The notes beneath the pieces were generated by a model that worked only from the letters and a program-made list of their open reading frames with translations, had not been told where the DNA came from and ran no database searches. The position numbers were made by a program, and so were the translations under genes. This document shows positions 44,145 through 54,372 of a DNA stretch of 64,000 nt, piece after piece; positions within the stretch are counted from its first letter, which is position 1, and every line of letters starts with the position of its first letter. Origin of the DNA: Pratylenchus scribneri (Eukaryota > Nematoda > Chromadorea > Rhabditida > Pratylenchidae); contig JAQSEB010000167.1 of the NCBI GenBank assembly GCA_030063045.1, positions 124,001 through 188,000 on the forward strand, in the 5' to 3' direction.

Positions 44145-46391
44145 ATGGATCCAAATGAGGATGCTTTGCTTGTTGAACACGATTTTACTGATGCTCTATC
44201 GCCAAATGTGGAAGGAATGGACTTGAAACAATTGGTGGGAAAAATTTAAAAAATTAATTATTTAATTATTTTTCAAGAAGAAGGCAAATAGCTCCAACAA
44301 AATATCTAATTATCCACCTTTGATAGTGCTGTTGTTGACAAGCATAATTGTAATTTTGGGACTCTCCATTGGTTCTTTATTAATAATGATTTGCCAATTT
44401 GGCAATGTTGTTGAAGAAATTACTAAAATGAAGGGCGAAACCCGTGAAATGCATGAGCAAATTAAGGAAGTAATTGAATTTTCTTTGTATTTTTAAAATC
44501 AAATTAATTAGAATTAGAAATAATTTCTTGGATATTTATTGTTAAAATTGAATCGCCTTAAAAATGTAAATTTAATTATCAAATAAATTTTTGCAATTTT
44601 TTTCTTTAAATAATAAAATTTTTAGATTACCCTTTTAAAATTCTCAAAAAACTGTTTAATCGTACTCCCTAAAATAATTCTAATCAGAAATCTGATTTAT
44701 ATGTACACGAAAATTGCCAAAATATACGAATTTAAACTTTATTAAAATAAGCAAATTTTTTAAAAATCATAAAGTAATTATATATTCTATTTTTAATCCA
44801 TTCTATTTAAAATTTGTCAAAATTCAAAAAATATGGATAAATTACCCAAGAAAGCTATCAGATAAAATAAACATGATTTGCTGATAAATTTGGTCTCTGA
44901 AAATAATTTGGAAATTAGGCTAAAAATAAAAATAAAATACTTATATATTTTCCAATTTAAAATTTGAGGAACAAAGAATTTTAAAATAAACTACATTTTA
45001 TTTTAAACCCATTTTTATGAAAAAATATCATAAAAATTTGATTGGAAATTTCAGATTTCCAAATATATCAAATTAGATCCAATTGAAAACGGATGGAGTT
45101 TATTGGATCATGGGTCAAAATTAAACATTTCCGAGAACCAATTGGTCGCCACATTAACTGATGGAATTGGTAATCAAATATTTTTAAAATAAATATTTTT
45201 TTGGGCAGCAGGATGGAATTCTGCTCGAACACGTTTGCCTATTCCAAAAATTAATTTTGGGGAATATAAGCCTCCAATTCAGTTCTATTTTGAAGTGGAA
45301 TTTCTCAACAAGAAGGGGTATAGTTTATTTAATTTTTAACTTTAAATTTAATTGTTAAATAAAAAATTTAATGCCATATTAAAATTAGATCTTACATTAT
45401 TATTCAATATTAATATTTTCCTTATAGTGTAAAATGGCCAGTATATTGCTATTTTTAGGGGATAGGACAGAGTCGATTAATCGAATGTGTCGATTTGAAA
45501 ACCGGTTTTCAACTTTAAAAATTTCGATTTAGATTATCTCTTATTTTCGGTTATTTCTAGCAAAATTTCCCTATTCCGGTTGGAAATTTCATCAATTTTT
45601 TTTAAAAAAAAACCGCTCGGTCCAATCGTAATAAATAATAAGGGCGGATTTATTTGCAATTGCATCCTTTTAGTTTTGTTCAGGTTTATGAAAAAACAAT
45701 TAATACTTTTATGATATTTGGTCTAGAGGTTTAGAAAAAATTTATATTTTGCATTTTTTTGAATATTTTAATTTTAAAAATTGTTAAAGAAAAATGAAAT
45801 AACAAAAATTTAAAAATAAAATATTTTATGTATTTATTAATCAAACCTTTTAAACCTTTTATAAAATACATATATTTCATATTTATTTATTACTATTTAA
45901 TAATAATAAAAATAATAAAATTTGACTTTTTCATATTCATAATTTTAGGAACATCTTCATTGGATTTGGCACCAAACAATTTCCATTGGAAGGCAATTGG
46001 CTTGGTGAATTGGATAATTCCATCGGAATTTGGCGAAAGAACACAATTTGGATTGAAGGGGCCGAAACTATATTTGGAAATGTTCAAGAATATTTCAAAC
46101 AAGGAGATGTGGTTGGCCTTGGATTAATCCATTCACCAGGCGTTTCATCGATGGAATGTTTTGTCACGTTGAATGGCCAATTGCTACGTAAAATATTATA
46201 AATTTAAAATAATTTAGAACTGAAAAAATTCCTAAAAATTCTTTAATTCAGGTAGAGTTAATTTATGGTCCTCATTTGCTACTCTTCAACTTTATCCGGC
46301 AATTAGCATGCATTATGGTGGCGATTCCGTTCGTGCTAATTTTGGAAAGGAACAATTCCGTTTTAATGTTTCCGCCGAAGTTCTTCAATAA
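44145..46391 (+). CDS. SPRY-A: predicted membrane-anchored SPRY-domain protein, first donor altered
   Basis: Six exons by hand: 44145-44234, 44278-44469, 45055-45169, 45209-45317, 45949-46187, 46252-46391; 294 codons plus stop. Residues 1-30 are acidic with a MDLKQL helix; 31-46 Lys/Asn-rich; about 45-70 one hydrophobic membrane segment ending MICQF; then a short coiled coil (EEITKMKGETREMHEQIKE); the SPRY domain fills the rest, with FYFEVEFL, IFIGFGTKQFPL, GDVVGLGL, CFVTLNGQLL and ANFGKEQFRFNV. Partners and role are unknown; SPRY domains bind proteins. The usual donor of intron 1 is gone: reading on gives TAA at 44247. The model uses an alternative GTGGGA donor at 44235, with a 43-base intron, which restores frame. 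It may be a working gene with a shortened exon 1 or an early pseudogene; everything downstream is intact. First of three tandem + strand copies. Confidence 0.75.
45460..45660. other. Foreign-looking insert in SPRY-A intron 4
   Basis: Intron 4 is 631 bases, against 43 for the same intron in SPRY-C and 52 in SPRY-B. The extra sequence includes a less AT-rich core with gtcgattaatcgaatgtgtc and the dyad aaaccggtttt. No clean terminal repeats or target-site duplication were found. It is likely a degraded insertion of unknown class. Confidence 0.35.
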
Positions 46392-47080
46392 ATTTGGAAA
46401 TGCTTTTAAATGAAGTAAACTCAATTACAAATAGTTAATAATGTTATGAAAAGAATTCAAGATTCATCAAAGCAATTATTAATTTTTTCGACATTTTATT
46501 TTAATTCAAATTTAATCAAATCACAAATAAAACTTTGCTTTTTATTTAAATATTGTTCTGTGTTGTGTCTTATTTTATTGAAATTAATTTTGAGTATTAT
46601 AAACAAAGTAAAAAGCTCATAGAAATATTCAAAATCCAATCAAGTCAGGCAAATTTGTGATATATGTAGAAACTTTTCAAAATGCATGTAATAAGATAAC
46701 CTCGAATTGCATATAAGGTTATTTCGAAATAGATTTATAGAAAAATGGATAAATAAGTATAAGAAAAAAAAAAGAATTTTTAATTAAAAATGGAATCGTT
46801 TCAAAAAGTAGTCGAAATTTTTGGATAAAGCATTCAAAGGGTGGTCCCCTCTTTGCTTTTTTTCAGAATTTTTTTGGAACTCAACCACTTTTCAGAATCG
46901 GAAAACAAAAATATGGGAATTCCGGCATTTGTAATCGGAATTTCGGCAGCATCCCTGCTTTCGAAAGTTGTAAAATCATGCAAAAATTAACAAGATTTAT
47001 TTTTAACTGTCTGCCAAATTTTCGCAATTAGAATACTAGTTATGGTTAGTAACTAGATCTATTCTCCTGCTCATATAACA
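46392..47080. other. 3' flank of SPRY-A, no gene seen
   Basis: AT-rich spacer. AATAAA near 46,525 (cacaaataaaactttgc) could serve as polyadenylation signal. Around 46,840-46,960 there is a less AT-rich patch (gggtggtcccctctttgc, ggaattccggcatttg) with a distant echo of cellulase intron 2 (ccccctttgctttttcc near 55,500). It may be a repeat fragment. No open frame of note. Confidence 0.4.
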
Positions 47081-47300
47081 AGGCATATAATTAGGAATAT
47101 TATTCGGAGATTAAAAAGTTGGACTTCGACGCATAAATCCACTATTTATGGATGCAAAATTCTATAATTCAAAATTTTACTAAATGCAATTTTCCAGATA
47201 TTTCCACTCCAATTCAAAATTTCATTAATACTTTCTCAGATTAGTATCTCAATTCATTAATTTAACTTGAGTTCTTCAAATGAATAAATAAAATTTTATA
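47080..47300 (+). repeat. SPRY upstream block, copy before SPRY-B
   Basis: Segment with ataattaggaatatt, gacgcataaatcc, ccagatatttcc, ctcagattagtat and ttcaaatgaat. Versions with the same order of blocks occur before SPRY-A (about 43,360-43,560) and SPRY-C (about 50,950-51,080), and near the right edge of the window (about 63,088-63,300). It was duplicated with the genes. Confidence 0.65.
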
Positions 47301-47357
47301 TACTATTACTTTTATCAATCAGCAGAAAGCACAAAATTGACGTCTCTGCTTAAATTT

Positions 47358-47712
47358 TGTAAAATATTCAAATTTTAGCCCAAAGCCACAATCCAAGTCA
47401 TGAATGAAAAATGCTGTTTTCAATAGGCTACCAACTCAAACTCAAAATCAAAATATTCGAAAGAAGAGAAAACGCATATAAAAAAAAGTAGAATTCATGT
47501 CTTTTTATCAGTTCCTTTCAAAAAGCAAAAGTTCACCTTCTTTTCTCATGCGCTGTAAAATATTCAAATATTAGCCCGAGGCAATTTTACTATCCAATGA
47601 CCTATAAAATATTTGTTTTAATAGGCTACCAATTCAAAATACTCGGATAAAATCCCATATATAAAAAAGTAGAATTCAAATTCAAATCTTTGAGTCAATT
47701 TCTTCATTATAG
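47358..47712 (+). promoter_or_regulatory. SPRY-B promoter block, tandemly duplicated with two TATA-like boxes
   Basis: Two tandem copies (about 47,358-47,518 and 47,566-47,712) of tgtaaaatattcaaat, a gcccgaggcaa-type segment, taggctaccaa, an aatattcga or aatactcgga segment, and a TATA-like box: catataaaaaaaag at 47475 and catatataaaaaag at 47656. Each is followed by gtagaattca and a ttatcagttcctt or gtcaatttcttc element, a plausible start region. The block is shared with SPRY-C and SPRY-D. Confidence 0.6.
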
Positions 47713-48358
47713 TAAATAATTCTATAAAATTTGATTAACATTAAAAACAGAATTGCGGAAAAGATCTCTAATTAAGTGTTTTTAATTTTTCTGTTCTTAC
47801 TTATTAGTAAATCGGGTAAGAGAACTTTCACCAATTTAGTACTGGAGAATTCTTTTGGTTAGATCAACTTGAAATTATCGGTTAAATTAATTTTTATTAA
47901 AAATTTAGCCGCTTTTTTATAGAATTTTTAGGGTTTTCGAATATAACCATTCTCTTTCTTGTTAAGCTGACCAAAGAAAAGCCCCACCTAATGAATCGGT
48001 GACAGTGAAAATTCTACTATGCTAAATTAATCAAATTTTATAAATATTTACAAATTATTTTTTATTAAGGATGGTATTTAATTTGTCAAAAAGAGTATTG
48101 AAAATGTTGTAAAATCTTTCATGTCGAAAATATTTTTTAGGACAATTAACTTGGCCCAGTCAGACTTTATTAAGATTCCCTAACCCCTAGCTTTTAGCCA
48201 CTAATCCCATGCTTGCCCTGAACCCTAATCCTAATCCTAAACTCCTAGTTACAATCAAGTTATAAACCAAAAACGGTTTGCGACATTATACCCAACGGCA
48301 TTTCAATATTCTATTTTGCATTTTAAACATTTTCATTTTTTTATTAAAAATATTATAG
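47713..48358 (+). other. Leader or outron of SPRY-B, no coding sequence
   Basis: The region from the TATA block to the acceptor tattatag (ending 48358, 56 bases before the ATG) has no open frame matching the gene. It holds a patch at about 48,180-48,250 with imperfect cctaatcctaatcc runs, too degenerate to call telomeric. It is most simply read as a 5' UTR intron or trans-splicing outron. Confidence 0.45.
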
Positions 48359-48414
48359 ATTTTTTAATTTCAAAAATGTTTTTTTTTTTATATTTGTGCT
48401 AAATTTTCACTCAA

Positions 48415-50074
48415 ATGAATCCAAATAACAATGGATATTCTGCTGATGATGGGGGTGCTCCGCTTGCTGAACGCCTTTATTCCGATGATCCATCTGCATT
48501 TCCTCAAATGGACATGAAGCAATTGGTAGAAAAAATCCAAAAATTAGAGGTATAATTAATAACAAAATTAATTATTAATAACTATTGTTTAAAAAGATGG
48601 AATATGGCCCCAAGAAAAAAAAATCGGGAGCTTCAATAATTATGCCAAATAATAATTATAAGCATACAATGGTGTTGATGTTGGTGACTTTGATGATATT
48701 AAGTTTCTGCGTTGCGGGATTATTATTAAAGAGTTGCCAAATCAGTGAGGAAATTACAAAAATGAAGACCGCAATGGAAAAACAAATTAGTGGATTGAAG
48801 AACGAAACACGCGAAAATCATGAGGAAATAAAAGAAGTGAGATAATTTCATTTATATTTTTAAAATTAAATTTAAAAAAAGAGAATTTTTTAATATATTG
48901 GATATTTATTTCACTTAATTGGGCATAAAAATAAAAATTAAATTGCCAAACAAATTCTTTTTCATATTTTAAGAATCTCATTTGGTAAAGATCTATAAAA
49001 ATTTTTTCATTGATATTAATGATGAAACAATCCAAAATTAATTTTTTATTAATTAATGTGCCCTAAATCCATCAGCAGGACAAAAAACAAAGAAAATTTA
49101 AACATTTTTTTTCGAAAATTACTAAAAGTTTTGAATATTTGCAATATGATTTTTAGATAATTCTATTCTGATTATAATTTTAAAAACAAATTAAGCAAGT
49201 AAAGATGTTTTTATTTTCCAATTAAATATTAAAATTTAATGATCTTTTGGTTGCGATTAATTATTTTTTTTAAGATAAATGCAATAAATATTTATATTGA
49301 AAAATTTCAGATTGCTAAAATTAATGGATTAGAATTATATCCAATTGCAAACGTATGGATTCCCCTAGATTGTGGTGAAAAATTAAACATTTCCGAGAAT
49401 GGACTTGTCGCCACAATGAATGATACAAGTGGTAATGAAAAAATAAATAAAATAATTAAAAATAATTTTTAAAAATTTTCATCAGAATATAATAATTTCG
49501 TTAGAACAATTTGGCCGATACAAGCACTCAATTTTGGCCACTATAGTAAAACTCAAACTACCTTATACTATTTCGAAGTTGAATTTCTAATCAACAAAGA
49601 AGGGTATGGCTTAATAAATTTTGTTTTTAAATAATATATCCTAAATTATTTCTAGCAAGGTTTCCATTGGATTCTATACCAAAATTTATGCATTTTTTAA
49701 TTCAATTGAAATTTTGGATACGGAAGGAATTTGGATTGACGGTGTCGAGACCAAATTTGGAAATGTAAAAGAAAATTTTAAACAAGGGGATATGGTAGGC
49801 CTTGGCTTAATTCATTCGACAACAAATTCATCATTGACTAAATGTTTTGCTACATTGAATGGCAAATTATTGGGTAAAATAGTAAAATATAATTATTATG
49901 ATTTTAAAATATACAAATTCAGGGAAAGCTGATTTCCCATCAAAATTCGCCACGATCGAATCCATTCGCCAACTTTATCCTACTATCCTCATGTACAATG
50001 GTGGCGATTCATTCCGCGCAAATTTTGGGAAACAAAAATTCCGTTTCAATCTCACCACCGAAATTTTACAATAA
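48415..50074 (+). CDS. SPRY-B: predicted type II membrane protein with coiled coil and SPRY domain
   Basis: Six exons: 48415-48549, 48597-48836, 49311-49431, 49486-49603, 49656-49873, 49923-50074; 984 bases, 327 residues. All junctions are GT/AG and in frame, phases 0,0,1,2,1. Residues 1-45: acidic, Asn-rich N-terminus ending QMDMKQLVEKIQKLE. Then YGPKKKKSG, a membrane segment (MVLMLVTLMILSFCVAGLLL) followed by KSCQ, and a helical stalk (EEITKMKTAMEKQISGLK). The SPRY domain has YYFEVEFL, IWIDG, GDMVGLGL, CFATLNGKLLG and RANFGKQKFRFNL. Exon 5 is 21 bases shorter than in SPRY-A and D: the FPL...WLG...SIGIW strand-loop is replaced by a shorter IYAFFNSIEILD stretch, so the SPRY surface differs. 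AATAAA at 50099. Binding partner unknown. Positive charge before the membrane segment predicts a cytosolic N-terminus and an outward SPRY domain. Confidence 0.85.
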
Positions 50075-50945
50075 ATGCGGAAATATAAAGACGATGAAAA
50101 TAAAGAAAACGCAATTGCTTAATTTCGAATTTTTGAATTCCATAAATCGAACTTCAATCAGCTGAATTCCATTTGGTTTCCTAATCATTATTGTCAAATG
50201 AAATTTTTTTAGCTGTTTCTTTTAATAATACAAACAAAGTTGATTCATCCTTTTTTAAAATCTTATTCATAAATTCGAATTTTTAATTAAATTATGATTA
50301 CAAATTTTGTTTGAATTGTCAATAAAATTGTGGTTATTCCAAAATACAATCCTCCCTTATATAATTCTCTAAATTCAAAATATATATGAAGAGAGATCAT
50401 TTGTTTATTTTTTTGCAATTTCAATTCAAATAAAAATTTGTTTTTTTATCATTTTCATAAAAAATTTTAAAAAGTTTAGGAATGTTTGTTCTTTTCAAAA
50501 ATGTCAATAAGAAGAAAAATTCTACACATTTATTAAGCATCTCAATTTATAAAAATACTTTTTTTCCTCACAATCGATGCTTTGATTTAGACTTCACCCG
50601 GGGGAATAAGCAGAGTAAAGCTCCCCTACTTATTGGCTGTGTGATTCATAAATTGACCATTTTCAAGGAATATATTACAGAAAATCAGGCAGTCTCTAGG
50701 CAATAAACATTTAAATATTGCGATTGGACGGATGAAAAAATGAAACAAACAAACACACATTTTGATTTGATTGCGAATTTTTAACTCACAGAATTATTTA
50801 TTATCAATCGAAAAAAGAACAAAATTCACCTTTCTCATTCATCAACAAACTCTAAAATATTCAAATATCAGCTCGAGGCAACTTTCCCCCAATTCAATCA
50901 TTTATGACCTATAAAAAATGTTGGCTTTGTTACAAAATCATCACA
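50075..50945. other. SPRY-B 3' flank and spacer
   Basis: The start (to about 50,350) matches the sequence behind the dead SPRY exon at 53,300, including caataaaattgtggttatt. A patch at 50,570-50,705 is less AT-rich (cacccgggggaataagcag) with a 74-codon open frame that matches nothing I recognise. It may be a repeat fragment. Around 50,850-50,920 is a short version of the SPRY upstream block (attcaaatatcagctcgagg, atgacctataaaa). Confidence 0.45.
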
Positions 50946-50949
50946 AAAT

Positions 50950-51260
50950 ACTTGGATTCTATTTTTGCCCAAGGTAATTTTCCCAGACATTTCCAATTTA
51001 AATTGTTCATTCTCTCTCAGATTTGTATTTCTTCATTAAATATTAAATTGATTCCTTCAAATGAGAGAAAAATTTTAAATAAAATTCCCTTTTTTAATAT
51101 CAAAAAGTATAAAGTTCGCTTTTTTGCCCAAGCTTAATTAGTAAATATTCAAATTAGCTTGAAGCAACTTTTGCAATCCAAATAAAAGTCACTCGGATGA
51201 AGAGGACCCATATATAAAAAATAATTCTAGTCGATGTATCAGTTCCTTCATTATAATAAT
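50950..51260 (+). promoter_or_regulatory. SPRY-C promoter block with TATA-like box
   Basis: Contains cccagacatttcc, ctcagatttgtat and ttcaaatgagag (upstream part), then actcggatgaagagg, the TATA-like catatataaaaaa at 51210 and gtatcagttccttcattata, in the order seen before SPRY-B and SPRY-D. The ATG lies about 440 bases further on; the acceptor at 51604 would remove or replace most of that leader. Confidence 0.6.
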
Positions 51261-51596
51261 TAATTCTATTAAAGTTGATTAAAAATAGAATACGGAAAAA
51301 AATTCTTCATTTCCTAATTATAAATTTACACTTTTTTCACGTTCTTCCTTAACGAATGGTCTTTCTTTATTTTTATTATCAATTTAATAAAAGGGCAAAT
51401 TTTGCCAATTTTTAGAATATTTATTGGGATTTTCGAATGCCATATCAGATATCAATCACATTCTCTTTATTGTTATGTTGGCCAAGCAAAAAGTCCATTT
51501 ATTGAATTGGTGGAATTATACAAAAAATTATTTTACGATTTCGATCAAATTTTAAAAATATTCAAAGATTATTTTTTAACTATTCGCATTAAAAAA

Positions 51597-51604
51597 TATT
51601 ACAG
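51597..51604 (+). other. Conserved acceptor before the SPRY-C start codon
   Basis: aaaaaatattacag ends at 51604, 44 bases before the ATG. It is nearly identical to the sites before SPRY-A and SPRY-D and supports a shared 5' splice event. Confidence 0.6.
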
Positions 51605-51648
51605 ATTCTAAAAAAAAATTAATATTTTTTACCTAAACTTTCACTCAA

Positions 51649-53069
51649 ATGGATTCTGACGATCCAATTACAACTGCAGCAGGCATGGACATGAAGCAAA
51701 TTGTCGAAAAAATTCAAACATTGGAGGTATAATCATAAACGAAATTAATTATTTATCTATTTTGAAGAAGAAGGCATATGGCCCAAAGAACAAAGGATCG
51801 GGGGATTATAAGCAAACAATGATGTTGTCGGCATTGATGATATTAAGTTTATGCATTGCAGCAATATTATTAAAGTGCAGCCAAATGAGTGAGGAAATTG
51901 CAAAAATGACGGAAAATAATATTGATTGCCAACAGCAGATGGACGAGAAAATTGCAAAAATGAATGAAAAATTTGATAGAAAAACGCATGAAATTGAGGA
52001 AAAATTTAGAGAAGTAAGAAACTTTATTTGCTCTGCTTTTAAATTTAATTGAATTACAAAATATAGATTGCCTGGACCGGATTTTACCCGGGCCGGGCCC
52101 GGAACCCGGGTCATTTTGAATAATCCCACTGTTTACCCGGCCCTGGTACCCGGGCCCGGCCCGGAAAAATTTTGAAAAAAGCCGGGTACCCGGACCCGAT
52201 AAATCTGAAAACCGATCTCTAGATTTTTAATATTTTGGATTAATATTTTATTTTCTACTATATTTTATGAAAAATCTAAACAATTAAAAATTTCAGATCG
52301 CCTTATTTACTGGATTAGATCCGATTACAAGTATATTGCATAGGGATATTTATGGAAAGAATATAATCATTCACGGGAACGGGAACTATCCCAGTGGACT
52401 TGGTCTCGTCGCCACATTAAACGATTCAATTGGTAATAAAATAAAATTAAAATTAATTTTTTACAAAAAAATTTAAGAAGGCTGGAATTTAGTGAGAACA
52501 CTAACACCAATCCCTGCACATAATTATGGTGACTATCCGCCAACAATTACATTCTATTTTGAAGTGAAATTTCTCAAGAAGAATGGGTATTTTATTAATT
52601 TAAAATTAAAAATTGATAATTAATTTTAGGAATATTTTCGTTGGATTTTGTCGCTCCCAATTTCCATGGGCAGATGAATGGCTGGGAAATTTGCCTGATT
52701 CAATTGGAATTTGGCGCACTGGAGAAATGTGGATTGATGGAAGTGTGATCAAATTTGAAAATGTTGCGGAAAATTTCAAACAAGACGATGTGGTCGGACT
52801 TGGAATAGTCCATTCCCCAGTAAATTCATTGATTACTAAATGTTTTGTCACATTAAATGGCAAATTATTGGGTAAAAATTGATAAAAATTTAATGAAAAA
52901 TGATATTTCAAATTCAGGGAAGATAGATTTACCTTCAAAATTTGTATCGCTCAAAGCAAATCAACAACTTTTTCCGGCTATAACTTTATACAAAGGAGGC
53001 GATTCAGTCAGTGCAAATTTCGGGAAGGAACAATTTCTCTTTGATTTTGCCGCCGAAATTTTCCAATAA
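51649..53069 (+). CDS. SPRY-C: predicted type II membrane protein with coiled coil and SPRY domain
   Basis: Six exons: 51649-51726, 51768-52013, 52297-52432, 52478-52586, 52630-52871, 52918-53069; 963 bases, 320 residues, all in frame with GT/AG borders. The N-terminus is the shortest of the family (26 residues, ending GMDMKQIVEKIQTLE). Then KKAYGPKNKGSG, a membrane segment (MMLSALMILSLCIAAILL), KCSQ, and the longest stalk, with a repeated EKIAKMNEKFDRK-type heptad pattern. The SPRY part has TFYFEVKFL, IFVGFCRSQFP, WLGNLPDSIGIW, DDVVGLGIVHSP, CFVTLNGKLLG and ANFGKEQFLFDF. SPRYs are protein-binding folds; no ligand can be named. Exon 3 is longer than in A and B because of a Gly/Asn/His-rich insertion around residues 125-140. 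Confidence 0.87.
52066..52215. mobile_element. GC-rich palindromic insert in SPRY-C intron 2
   Basis: About 150 bases with repeated self-complementary pieces (acccgggccgggcccgg, ggtacccgggcccggcc, gccgggtacccgg) inside an otherwise very AT-rich intron. The composition and dyads are unlike everything around it and suggest a short non-autonomous mobile element. The outer edges agatt and aatct are only weakly inverted, so boundaries and class are uncertain. Confidence 0.5.
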
Positions 53070-53299
53070 TGAGAAATGGTTATAATAAGAAATTGAAGAA
53101 GTTTATTGTTCAACAAAAATGAAAAATTTAATTGCACAATTTTGAAACATCCTTTCCAAATTTGTTTCTTTATTATTAGCAATTCAATTTAATTTTATTT
53201 AACTTTTATTATTTACATAAACAAAATTTGAACAGTCCACATTTCTCCTCTTCCTTAAAATCTAATTTTTAAATTCGAATAGATAAAATTTAAATTCAG

Positions 53300-53451
53300 G
53301 GAAGGTTGATTTGCCGCCAAAATTTGCGACGGTCGAATCCATTCGGTAACTTTATCCGGTTATCAGTATGTATTATGGTGGCGATTCAATCCGTGCCAAT
53401 TTTGGGAAGGAACAATTCCGCTTCAATCTATCCGCAGAAATTTTACATTAA
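53300..53451 (+). pseudogene. Dead terminal exon of a lost SPRY gene
   Basis: A 152-base segment, exactly the length of exon 6 in SPRY-B, C and D, preceded by an intact acceptor (aaattcag). By hand count it matches SPRY-B exon 6 at 122 of 152 positions. The reading frame is broken by CGGTAA at the place where SPRY-B has CGCCAA, and no exons 1-5 are present. The following 250 bases also resemble the SPRY-B 3' flank. It is the remnant of a fourth tandem copy, probably lost by unequal exchange. Confidence 0.85.
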
Positions 53452-54038
53452 ATGCGGAAATGCTTAAAAAGGCAGCATAAATAAAAAAAATTCGATTGTT
53501 AATTTCGAAGTGTTGAATTTCAAACGTCGAATTTCAATCAGAATTCCATTTGATATTTATTTCCTCTGATTGCTTTCAATTTATTTTTTGCTGTTATTAT
53601 TTTCAATAACATAATCACATTTGAAAACATCCATATTCCCTCTCTTCCTTAAACTAATTCTCAAAAATTCGAATAAACAAATTTTTTTTTGAATTATCAA
53701 TAAAATTGTGGTTATTTCCAAAATGCAATCCTTCTACAATTCTTTTAATTAATTAATTCAAAAAATCATTATAAAATTTCATTAATTGTTTAAACCAAAA
53801 TTAATTTGACTGCAGGTTTCAACTCGAGAATTTTCTACAAAATCCATCATCGCATCCGCATCCCCCAAATTTCGATTCAACTCTAAGAACAATGACAAAG
53901 CCAAAGACAAACGAGGTAATAAGGCTCAATGGAATGACAAAATAAAATTATTTAATCGATGTACGATTTTGCCAAATTATCAGTTCCAGCCAAATTTATA
54001 TGTCGACAAAAAATATTTTGAATAAAAATACTATTAAC
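53452..54038. other. Relic 3' flank and spacer, no gene seen
   Basis: To about 53,740 this is the decayed 3' flank of the lost SPRY copy (caataaaattgtggttattt near 53,700). The rest, including a less AT-rich patch at 53,850-53,930, holds no convincing feature. Confidence 0.5.
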
Positions 54039-54220
54039 GGGGGATTTTTCTCCTTCAACATTTTCTTGATGAATGCCCCCGAGCTGGTGTCCCTATCGTT
54101 TTTGCACACATCGGCTGCGGTGGCACCGGGTTGTAGGGCGGAACTTTGTTCTGGCTTATTGCCGATTGCCCAATTGATGGATGAAATTTTGTTCTGGTCC
54201 AAGAACGGCCCCTTTAAAAT
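54039..54220 (-). pseudogene. Inverted partial copy of the last cellulase exon
   Basis: On the - strand this reproduces the end of cellulase intron 7 and most of exon 8 (59,006 to about 59,178), including ISSINWAIGNKPEQSSALQP and the acceptor taaag. By eye I count about five substitutions and a one-base deletion near the 5' end. The match stops in the ccccc run, before the normal stop codon. The deletion and missing 3' end make it non-functional as a terminal exon. The similarity implies a recent inverted duplication across about 5 kb. Confidence 0.9.
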
Positions 54221-54242
54221 GTAAATAGAATTTTATTTTTAT

Positions 54243-54372
54243 GCTTTATGACCATCGATGAATTGTTCTGTGTATGGATCATTCTCCAGACCAACAACAT
54301 CGCCTTTTTTGATATATTCATCAATTTTTCCAAATATAATCTCAATTTCATCATTCCAAATTGAGTTGGAAT
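54243..54372 (-). pseudogene. SPRY-domain relic
   Basis: On the - strand one frame reads NSIWNDEIEIIFGKIDEYIK followed by KGDVVGL, a match to the middle of SPRY exon 5 (IW..GAETIFGNVQEYFKQGDVVGLG in SPRY-A). No full exon, splice sites or flanking SPRY exons survive. It lies about 30 bases from the inverted cellulase exon copy and in the same orientation. Confidence 0.7.

Noticed and set aside
48180..48250. Telomere-like cctaatcctaatcc run
   Set aside because: Only two or three imperfect units, not a (TTAGGC)n-type array; it lies inside a gene leader.
50482..50706. 74-codon open frame between SPRY-B and SPRY-C
   Set aside because: No domain recognised, no splice partners, and it covers a patch that may be repeat-derived.
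54000..54224. 74-codon + strand open frame
   Set aside because: It is the antisense of the inverted cellulase exon 8 copy.
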